From an uncultured bacterium (GTDB lineage: Bacteria; Actinomycetota; Actinomycetes; S36-B12): a stretch of 5,102 nucleotides of DNA. Shown here in pieces: positions 1 through 5,102 of this stretch. A model generated the notes under the pieces. It was not told the origin of the DNA and searched no databases. It was given only the letters and a program-made list of their open reading frames with translations. The position numbers were made by a program, and so were the translations under genes. How positions within the stretch are numbered: position 1 is the stretch's first letter; each line of letters opens with the position of its first letter. The DNA is taken from assembly GCA_903954205.1 (NCBI GenBank), contig CAJBMR010000438.1:1-5102 (forward strand), given 5' to 3'.

Positions 1-380
1 AGGAGGAGTGGGAGCGCACGAAGGACAATGGAGCAGCCGTCCGCCGTGGCCTGGCCGGCTCGGGCAAGGTCGTCGTCATCGCGGCGGCCATCATGTCGAG
101 CGTCTTCCTCGCCTTCGTGCCCTCACCCGATGCCACGATCAAGCTCTTCGGCATCGCTTTGGCCTCGGCCGTCATCATCGACGCGTTCATCGTCCGACTG
201 GTCCTCGTGCCCTCGCTCATGACGATGTTTGGCAAGGCCAACTGGTGGCTGCCCGCGTGGCTCGCCAATGCCCTTCCCCGCATCTCGGTCGAGGAAGGCG
301 GCGACGAGATCGTCGAGGATGAGCCGCTCGATGATGCCGACCCCGACGCAGTCGGGGAGCGCCAACCCGTCGGCGTCTAG
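1..380 (+). CDS. MMPL-family (RND superfamily) transporter, C-terminal fragment
   Basis: This is the 3' end of a gene that begins outside the window; the reading frame is open from base 3 and ends in TAG at 378-380, leaving 125 visible residues. Two hydrophobic stretches are visible, at about fragment residues 22-40 and 46-76. The second contains DAFIVRLVLVPSLM, the conserved Asp-x-x-x-x-Arg...Val-Pro pattern of the last transmembrane helix of MMPL proteins (YdfJ/MmpL-like). The preceding EEWERTKDN and RRGLAGSGKVV segments match the cytosolic loop and helix entry typical of the second MMPL half. The protein ends in a Trp/Pro-rich stretch (WWLPAWL) and an acidic tail. MMPL proteins are proton-driven inner-membrane exporters of lipids or drugs; the substrate here cannot be told. 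The family call rests on recognised motifs only. A 235-base gap separates it from the next gene, so they are probably separate transcription units. Confidence 0.9.
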   Translation, partial: EEWERTKDNGAAVRRGLAGSGKVVVIAAAIMSSVFLAFVPSPDATIKLFGIALASAVIIDAFIVRLVLVPSLMTMFGKANWWLPAWLANALPRISVEEGGDEIVEDEPLDDADPDAVGERQPVGV

Positions 381-513
381 GTGAACTCGACGGCGCCTTG
401 ACACGTATGGAGAATCGGCCGGGAGCGTCGGAGCTGGCTCCACTTGCGCACGTGGGCCGCGCCTGGGAGTGCTGTGACGGTGCTTGCTCTTGGTGCGACT
501 GATTGTCTGTGGT

Positions 514-526
514 TGACAAGATGTCA
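514..526. promoter_or_regulatory. Operator-like inverted repeat TGACA-AGA-TGTCA
   Basis: A perfect 5-bp inverted repeat with a 3-base centre overlaps the TTGACA hexamer at 513-518. Related GTCA-type pentamers follow at 533-537 (CGTCA) and 551-555 (TGACG, opposite orientation). The size suits a dimeric repressor or activator site in the leader of the downstream gene. The repeat is short enough to arise by chance and no cognate regulator is in the window, so this is only a candidate. Confidence 0.25.
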
Positions 527-587
527 GCCGGACGTCAAGGCACAGCATCCTGACGTTTGTCGATTCTTAACCCGGGTCCGATTCGGT

Positions 588-599
588 GTGACCGTTCAC
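588..599. promoter_or_regulatory. Near-palindrome GTGACCGTTCAC just upstream of the ribosome binding site
   Basis: This 12-base sequence matches its own reverse complement at 10 of 12 positions, as GTGA-N4-TCAC. It lies 6 bases before the Shine-Dalgarno sequence of the phosphoesterase gene. The overlapping GTTCACC at 594-600 equals the PHO-box half-site bound by PhoP in Streptomyces, which would suit a phosphatase gene. However, no second good GTTCACC copy sits 11 bases away. The spacing is also wrong for a CRP site, which needs N6. It is a candidate operator only. Confidence 0.25.
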
Positions 600-605
600 C
601 TACCC

Positions 606-610
606 GGAGG
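606..610 (+). promoter_or_regulatory. Ribosome binding site GGAGG of the secreted phosphoesterase gene
   Basis: GGAGG is a strong anti-16S match placed 5 bases before the ATG at 616. Together with the signal peptide that follows directly, it fixes this ATG as the start. Confidence 0.85.
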
Positions 611-615
611 TTTCG

Positions 616-696
616 ATGCGCCGCTCGGTCCTGATTGCATCCGTGTCCGCCCTCACCGCCAGCTTTCTTGCCTGGGGGGCTGGGCCGACACTTGCT
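616..696 (+). other. Signal peptide of the secreted phosphoesterase
   Basis: The first 27 residues have a short basic start (MRR), a hydrophobic core (VLIASVSALTASFLAW) and a likely cleavage site after T-L-A at residue 27, before E28. The Ser/Ala/Thr-rich stretch after it looks like a mature N-terminal linker. RRSVL fits the loose twin-arginine pattern RRx plus two hydrophobics. The arginines directly follow the initiator Met and the full Tat consensus is missing, so Sec export is more likely. The exact cleavage site is an estimate. Confidence 0.8.
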
Positions 697-3600
697 GAAC
701 AAGAGGTTTCCAGTAGCGCACCGGCGGCTGCCGAGACGACTGTGAGCCAGTCGCGAGCTGGCGGAGCGGCAACCTTCGGGTTCGTCGGTCGCGCAACCCT
801 GGGCGTCGATGAAGGCCTCGAGTCCGACGCGGAGGTAGCAGCGGTCTCGGGCTCGTCGCTCTTCGTTATCGACCGAGAGGTCTTCGGTGAGTCCGTGGAG
901 CCCGGTGTTCGCCAATTCGACATTTCCGACCCGGCCGACCCCCAGCGCGGGCCTCGCATCGACCTGTCGGGATTCGGCGCGGACATCAACTCCGTCGCTG
1001 CCTACGGCAACTACGTGGTGGCAGCCCTGCAGGCCGACCCCAGCACGAGCCCGGGAGCTATCGTCCTCCTTCGCTGGACCGGGAAGGGCTTCTCTGTTGT
1101 CCGCCAGACTCGAGCCGGGGCCCTTCCGGACATGGTGGCCTTCAGCGCCGACGGACGGCTGATTCTTGCCGCCAACGAGGGCGAGCCGAACTGCTACGGC
1201 GACGGTTGCGTGGACCCGGAGGGATCGCTCACCTGGATCGACGTCGATCGCTTTGTTCAGGGCGCGAGCGGTGCCGTCAAGCAGGTCACCCTCACGTCGT
1301 TCAACTCCCAGGCGAGCGCGCTGCGCAAGGCCGGAGTTCGGATCTTCGGACCTGGCGCCAGCGTTGCCCAGGATCTCGAGCCAGAGTACGTCGCGTTCGA
1401 CCCTGCCGACCCCACGCGTGCGTGGGTCACATTCCAGGAGAACAACGCCCTCGGTACGGTTGATCTCACGCGCGGAGTGGTCACGGGCATCACGGCCCTT
1501 GGCACGAAGAACCACAACCTTGCTGGCATGGGCCTGGACGCCTCTGATCGCGACGGCCGCGTCAATGTGCGCAAGTGGCCCGTGCGTGGCATGTATATGC
1601 CCGATGCCATCGCCTCCTACGTGGTCGGCGGTCAGTCCTACATCATCTCCGCCAATGAGGGTGACGCGCGCGACTACGAAGGCTTCGCTGAGGAGATCCG
1701 CGTCAGCGATGAGGCGCTCAAGCTCAACCCCTCACTCTTCTCCAACATCCCGAACCTCAAGAAGAACGAAAACCTGGGCAGATTGACCGTGACCCTCGAA
1801 GGTGCGCGGAAGACCCGGGGCTTGTACGACGAGATCCTGGCCTTCGGTGGGCGCTCCATCACCGTCTGGGGCCCCGGTGGCACTCAGATGTGGGATTCAG
1901 GCGATGCACTCGAGGGTGTGTCCGCTGCACGGCTTCCCCGCTACTTCAACTCGTCCAACGACGAGGTCGCCTTCGACAACCGCAGTGACAACAAGGGCCC
2001 TGAGCCCGAAGGCGTGGCTGTGGGCACGATCGGCAGCAGGATCTACGCGTTCGTCGCTCTCGAGCGCATTGGCGGCCTGGCGATCTTCGACGTGACGAAT
2101 CCCAAGCGCGGCCAGCTCCTGCAGTACCTCAACACGCGGGACTTCCTGCAGGGGGCAGCCCCCGATGCGGGAGCCGAGACAGTCAACTTCGTGCCTGCCT
2201 CCAAGAGCCCCAACGGCAAGCCGCTGGTAGTGGTGAGCAACGAGGTGTCGGGCACGGTCACGATGTGGCAGCCGGTCAACCCCGACGGTGCTGCCGAGCT
2301 CACCCTGCTGCACAACAACGATGGCGAGTCGAGCCTGTTCACGATGACGAACACGGTGGGCTCCCTGTCGCTGCCCGTGGGCAGCGTGGCGGCCTTCTCC
2401 AGCGTCACGCAGCGCGAGGTGTCGCAGGCCCGTTCCGTCGGCAACTCCGTGGTCAACGTCTACGCGGGTGATTCCTTCCTGGCTAGCTCGCTGCTGTCCT
2501 GCAGCCTGCCGCCGGCACCGGAGTCGACGCCCGTTTACGACGCAGTCGCGCAACGACTGCTTCCCTACGACGTGCATGTCTTCGGCAATCACGAGTTCGA
2601 CTTCGGTCCGGATTTCCTCAAGCGCTACGTGCTCGGGTTCTCGAATGGCTCCCAGCCCGACCAGCCCTTCATCAGCGGCAACCTCGACTTCGCGCCGGAT
2701 GCGGCATGGTCCGGGCTCGTCGACACCTCCGGGGTCGTGGTCACCGGCGCGATTGCCAGCGGTCGGGTCGTCGGCAAGGCCGCAATCGTCTCGGACATTG
2801 TGACGGGCAAGCGATTCGGCATCGTCTCGGCGACCACGCCGCTCCTCCCGACGATCTCTTCTCCGGCGCCGGTGGTAGTCACCACGACGGACGTCGCAAC
2901 CACGGCGGCCCTCGTGCAGAAGCAGGTCGACGCCATGACGTCGGCGGGTGTGAGCAAGGTGATCTTCGTCAGCCACCTGCAGAGCCTGGCCAACGACAAG
3001 GAGATCGTGAAGCTGCTCAGCGGCATCGACATCGCCGTCGCAGGCGGCGGTGACGACCAGCTCGCCAACAGTCCCGCAGTCCTGCTCCCGGGCGACCCGC
3101 CCGCGGTCGGTACCTACCCGACCAACGTCGTGGACAAGGCGGGTGTGAGCGTTCCGATCGTGACGACCTCCGGCAACTACCGCTACCTGGGGCGCTTCGA
3201 TGCCAGCTTCGACTCCGCAGGCAATCTCGCGGACTACAACCTCGGCACCTCTTACCCACGACGGGTCATCCCCGTGGGCAGTGCGGCCACCACACTCGGT
3301 CTCACCGACGCCGTGGTGCCCGACAAGTTGATGGAAGATCGCATCAAGCCAGTCGCTGACTGCCTCAACGGTCTCAAGACACCGATCGCGGCGACGGACG
3401 TGCTGCTCAACGTGGCACGCGGCTCGAGCACCGCACCCGGTGTGCGCAATGTGGAGACGAACGGCGGCGACCTCGTCGCCGACGGCTTCATCGACTCCTA
3501 CGATCGCTACGCCGTCCGCGCGGGACTCAAGCCTCGCTCAGCAACCAATCTCGTGGTCGCGATCCAGAACGGCGGCGGTATCCGCCAGACAGGTGGAGAC

Positions 3601-4191
3601 ACACTGCCCACGACGGGCAGGGCCCCCGGCACGATCTCCCGCGACAACACGCTCAACCTGCTCGCCTTCCTCACCAACACACTGACGGTGGTCACAGACG
3701 TCTCGGCGTCGGAGATGAAGGAGATCTTCGAGCGCAGCGTCTCGACCGGGTTGTCCGGCGCCAAGTGCACCGGAGGCGGTGGCGGTCAGTTCCTGCAGGT
3801 GTCGCAGCTGCGCCTAGTCGCGGACTGCAGCAAGGCGGCGCAGGTGGTCACAACGGAGGGCGCAATCACCACAGCGGGTGAGCGTGTCCGCTACCTCGCC
3901 TACGATCCGGGCACGCCGACCAACCTCACGGATGACGTCGTGCTGGTGCGGGATGGCGCCGTGGTCCTCGGCGCTCCGACGGTGTCCATCGCCACCAACT
4001 CCTTCACTGCGGGCGGCGGAGACAACTACCCGACGCTCGCTAAGAAGAAGGCCGTTCAGTTCGGTGCCACCTACGAGCAAGCGCTGGTCGAGTACCTCCT
4101 GACCTTCCCCAAGGTCTCTGGACTCCCGACCATCCCGGCCTCGAGCCGGTACGCGAACCTCGCTGGTGAGGGCCGCATCACCTTCGGCTAA
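616..4191 (+). CDS. Secreted choice-of-anchor I / 5'-nucleotidase-like metallophosphoesterase fusion
   Basis: This is a 1191-residue exported protein in three parts. Residues 1-27 are a signal peptide. Residues about 54-555 match the choice-of-anchor I (beta-propeller-like) family, with hallmarks LPDMVAFSADG (170-180), AANEGEPN (185-192), NEGDARDYEGF (347-357) and DNKGPEPEGV (458-467). Residues about 561-1191 are a UshA/NT5E-type enzyme. Metallophosphoesterase motifs are LLHNNDGES (564-572), GDSF (618-621), GNHEFD (657-662), SHLQS (786-790) and AGGGDD (809-814). The C-terminal nucleotidase domain shows RNVETNGGDLVAD (944-956), QNGGGIR (984-990), and NSFTAGGGD (1128-1136), whose F1130 and D1136 have the spacing of the UshA substrate residues F498/D504. 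By family, the enzyme should hydrolyse nucleotides, nucleotide diphosphate esters or other phosphate esters outside the cell. The catalytic His-Asp pair (H659, D662) is kept, but two metal-ligand positions differ from UshA (E571; G812/D814), so substrate and activity are uncertain. There is no LPXTG motif, C-terminal membrane helix or lipobox, so the protein is probably released. Family assignment is firm; substrate is not. Confidence 0.9.
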   Translation: MRRSVLIASVSALTASFLAWGAGPTLAEQEVSSSAPAAAETTVSQSRAGGAATFGFVGRATLGVDEGLESDAEVAAVSGSSLFVIDREVFGESVEPGVRQFDISDPADPQRGPRIDLSGFGADINSVAAYGNYVVAALQADPSTSPGAIVLLRWTGKGFSVVRQTRAGALPDMVAFSADGRLILAANEGEPNCYGDGCVDPEGSLTWIDVDRFVQGASGAVKQVTLTSFNSQASALRKAGVRIFGPGASVAQDLEPEYVAFDPADPTRAWVTFQENNALGTVDLTRGVVTGITALGTKNHNLAGMGLDASDRDGRVNVRKWPVRGMYMPDAIASYVVGGQSYIISANEGDARDYEGFAEEIRVSDEALKLNPSLFSNIPNLKKNENLGRLTVTLEGARKTRGLYDEILAFGGRSITVWGPGGTQMWDSGDALEGVSAARLPRYFNSSNDEVAFDNRSDNKGPEPEGVAVGTIGSRIYAFVALERIGGLAIFDVTNPKRGQLLQYLNTRDFLQGAAPDAGAETVNFVPASKSPNGKPLVVVSNEVSGTVTMWQPVNPDGAAELTLLHNNDGESSLFTMTNTVGSLSLPVGSVAAFSSVTQREVSQARSVGNSVVNVYAGDSFLASSLLSCSLPPAPESTPVYDAVAQRLLPYDVHVFGNHEFDFGPDFLKRYVLGFSNGSQPDQPFISGNLDFAPDAAWSGLVDTSGVVVTGAIASGRVVGKAAIVSDIVTGKRFGIVSATTPLLPTISSPAPVVVTTTDVATTAALVQKQVDAMTSAGVSKVIFVSHLQSLANDKEIVKLLSGIDIAVAGGGDDQLANSPAVLLPGDPPAVGTYPTNVVDKAGVSVPIVTTSGNYRYLGRFDASFDSAGNLADYNLGTSYPRRVIPVGSAATTLGLTDAVVPDKLMEDRIKPVADCLNGLKTPIAATDVLLNVARGSSTAPGVRNVETNGGDLVADGFIDSYDRYAVRAGLKPRSATNLVVAIQNGGGIRQTGGDTLPTTGRAPGTISRDNTLNLLAFLTNTLTVVTDVSASEMKEIFERSVSTGLSGAKCTGGGGGQFLQVSQLRLVADCSKAAQVVTTEGAITTAGERVRYLAYDPGTPTNLTDDVVLVRDGAVVLGAPTVSIATNSFTAGGGDNYPTLAKKKAVQFGATYEQALVEYLLTFPKVSGLPTIPASSRYANLAGEGRITFG

Positions 4192-4202
4192 GTCCGCGCG
4201 CG

Positions 4203-4208
4203 TACGCT
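4203..4208 (+). promoter_or_regulatory. Candidate -10 box TACGCT for a leaderless miaB transcript
   Basis: TACGCT fits the actinobacterial -10 pattern TAnnnT and ends 8 bases before the GTG at 4217. Transcription would therefore begin at or within a base or two of the start codon. Leaderless mRNAs of this type are common in actinobacteria. No clear -35 box is visible about 17 bases upstream, inside the end of the nucleotidase gene, which is not unusual for this group. The placement is suggestive only. Confidence 0.4.
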
Positions 4209-4235
4209 GGGGACCCGTGGATCGGGTCCCCAGCG
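4205..4235 (+). terminator. Perfect 12-bp hairpin spanning the miaB start codon
   Basis: The arms at 4205-4216 and 4224-4235 are fully complementary over 12 bp, nearly all G-C, with a 7-base loop GTGGATC at 4217-4223. The hairpin begins 13 bases after the nucleotidase stop codon (TAA, 4189-4191), where a transcription terminator would be expected. No T-tract follows the right arm; actinobacterial hairpin terminators often lack one. The loop begins with the GTG assigned as the miaB start, and the only Shine-Dalgarno-like bases (GGGGA, 4209-4213) are buried in the left arm. It could therefore also block translation of miaB from read-through RNA. The structure is certain from the sequence; its function is inferred. 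Confidence 0.6.
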
Positions 4236-5102
4236 GCGTCTCCGGGCAGCGCACCTATCAGGTGCGCACCTACGGGTGCCAGATGAACGCCCACGACTCC
4301 GAGCGCATCGCTGGGGTCCTGGAGTCATCCGGCTATGCGCCCGTGGGTGAGGGGGAGCAGCCCGACCTCGTCGTCTTCAACACCTGCGCCGTGCGGGAGA
4401 ACGCCGACAACCGGCTCTACGGCAACCTCGGCTACCTCGCCCCGATCAAGGCCAGCAGGCCCGGGATGCAGATCGCCGTCGGTGGCTGTCTGGCTCAGAA
4501 GGACCGTGGCGAGGTCGTGAGGCGCGCCCCCTGGGTCGATGTCGTCTTCGGCACGCACAATCTCGGTTCGCTGCCTGCCCTGCTCGAGCGGGCGCGTATC
4601 GCGGAGGAGGCCCAGGTCGAGATCCTCGAGAGTCTCGAGGTCTTCCCGTCCACGCTGCCCACTCGGCGCGAGTCTGCGTACGCCGCCTGGGTGTCGATCA
4701 GTGTCGGCTGCAATAACACCTGCACCTTCTGCATCGTGCCCGCGCTGCGTGGCAAGGAGAAGGACCGTCGCGCCGGAGACATCCTCGCCGAGATCGAGGC
4801 ACTGGTCGCCGAGGGTGTGATCGAGGTGACTCTGCTCGGACAGAACGTCAACGCCTACGGCGTGGAGCTCGGTGATCGAGGTGCCTTCGCCGATCTCCTG
4901 CGAGCCTGCGGGCATATCGAGGGACTCGAGCGCGTGCGCTTCACGAGCCCGCATCCGCGCGACTTCACCGACGACGTCATCGCGGCGATGGCCGAGACGC
5001 CCAATGTCATGCCGCAGCTGCACATGCCCCTGCAGTCAGGGTCGGACCGGATCCTCCAGGCCATGCGGCGCTCGTATCGGGCGGAGCGCTACCTCGGCAT
5101 CA
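4217..5102 (+). CDS. miaB: tRNA-2-methylthio-N6-dimethylallyladenosine synthase MiaB, N-terminal part
   Basis: MiaB is a cytoplasmic radical-SAM enzyme that adds a methylthio group to N6-isopentenyl-adenosine 37 of tRNAs reading UNN codons. The window holds 295 codons of a protein usually near 450-520 residues; the rest of the radical-SAM domain and the TRAM domain lie beyond the edge. The N-terminal methylthiotransferase domain shows its three cluster cysteines in RTYGCQMN (C21), NTCAVREN (C57) and GGCLAQK (C91). The radical-SAM cluster motif is CNNTCTFC (C165, C169, C172). LLGQNVNAYG (206-215) and HMPLQSGSD (269-277) are also typical. The GTG at 4217 is chosen because it places about 11 residues before the RTYQVRTYGCQMN segment, as in mycobacterial MiaB. 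Alternatives are GTG 4166, which overlaps the previous gene and has no ribosome site, and GTG 4262, which is only five codons before the first cluster cysteine. The start lies in a hairpin loop and may be leaderless. Confidence 0.95.
   Translation, partial: MDRVPSGVSGQRTYQVRTYGCQMNAHDSERIAGVLESSGYAPVGEGEQPDLVVFNTCAVRENADNRLYGNLGYLAPIKASRPGMQIAVGGCLAQKDRGEVVRRAPWVDVVFGTHNLGSLPALLERARIAEEAQVEILESLEVFPSTLPTRRESAYAAWVSISVGCNNTCTFCIVPALRGKEKDRRAGDILAEIEALVAEGVIEVTLLGQNVNAYGVELGDRGAFADLLRACGHIEGLERVRFTSPHPRDFTDDVIAAMAETPNVMPQLHMPLQSGSDRILQAMRRSYRAERYLGI

Larger units (their letters stand above)
381..615 (+). other. Intergenic spacer, probable promoter region of the secreted phosphoesterase gene
   Basis: I find no convincing gene in this 235-base spacer. 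It is somewhat less GC-rich than the flanking genes near 480-570. It contains two exact TTGACA hexamers (398-403 and 513-518), but neither has a recognisable -10 box at 16-19 bases, so no promoter can be assigned firmly. It also carries the inverted repeats listed separately at 514-526 and 588-599, and a short GGAGC-TG-GCTCC palindrome at 430-441. It ends in a good Shine-Dalgarno sequence at 606-610. No clear intrinsic terminator follows the transporter stop codon. Confidence 0.5.

Noticed and set aside
367..393. CCGTCG / CGACGG inverted repeat around the transporter stop codon as a terminator
   Set aside because: The stem is only 6 bp with a 15-base loop and no T-tract, which is too weak to call.
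398..403. TTGACA as a -35 box
   Set aside because: No -10-like hexamer occurs at 16-19 bases downstream, and the position is over 200 bases from the next start codon.
588..600. CRP/cAMP receptor site (TGTGA-N6-TCACA)
   Set aside because: The half-sites are separated by 4 bases instead of 6.
444..698. Small + strand frame spanning the spacer and the start of the phosphoesterase gene
   Set aside because: It overlaps the signal peptide coding region in another frame, has no ribosome site and no recognisable features.
535..1515. Long open frame on the minus strand (326 codons)
   Set aside because: It lies antisense to the clearly recognised choice-of-anchor I coding region, its protein has no recognisable motif, and long antisense frames are expected in GC-rich coding DNA.
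1897..2976. Long open frame on the minus strand (359 codons)
   Set aside because: It is antisense to the nucleotidase region, rich in Arg/His/Asp/Gly in the way of antisense GC-rich frames, and has no domain signal.
4200..4207. GCGTACGC 8-bp palindrome after the nucleotidase stop
   Set aside because: It is short, lies within a GC-alternating run and overlaps the better-supported hairpin and -10 candidate; there is no separate evidence of function.
4325..5023. Minus-strand open frame of 232 codons opposite miaB
   Set aside because: It is fully antisense to unmistakable MiaB coding sequence and shows no family motif.

Overview
The window looks like ordinary chromosomal DNA from a high-GC actinobacterium (Actinomycetota). 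Codon third positions are mostly G or C, gene 3 starts at GTG, and the MiaB and MMPL protein sequences read like those of actinomycetes. The lineage is an inference from codon use and protein character; the genus cannot be named.

Layout, all on the + strand. (1) Positions 1-380 hold the 3' end of an MMPL-family (RND superfamily) membrane transporter: the last two membrane helices and an acidic cytoplasmic tail. (2) Positions 381-615 are a 235-base spacer with no convincing gene. It ends in a strong ribosome binding site and carries small inverted repeats that could be operators. (3) Positions 616-4191 encode a 1191-residue secreted protein. It joins a signal peptide, an N-terminal choice-of-anchor I beta-propeller-like domain, and a UshA/5'-nucleotidase-type metallophosphoesterase with its C-terminal substrate-binding domain. 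Some expected metal-ligand positions are altered. (4) From 4217 to the window edge lies the first 295 codons of miaB, the radical-SAM tRNA methylthiotransferase. It begins 25 bases after the nucleotidase stop codon.

The genes do not form an obvious pathway. The secreted phosphoesterase probably scavenges phosphate or nucleosides outside the cell, MiaB modifies tRNA, and the transporter fragment belongs to an upstream unit. The most noteworthy structure is at the nucleotidase-miaB junction. A perfect 12-bp hairpin places the putative miaB GTG start codon in its 7-base loop, and a TAnnnT -10-like hexamer overlaps its left arm. This arrangement could end the nucleotidase transcript while miaB is made from a leaderless mRNA. 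I see no mobile element, CRISPR array, RNA gene or defence system, and nothing that amounts to a new multi-gene system.
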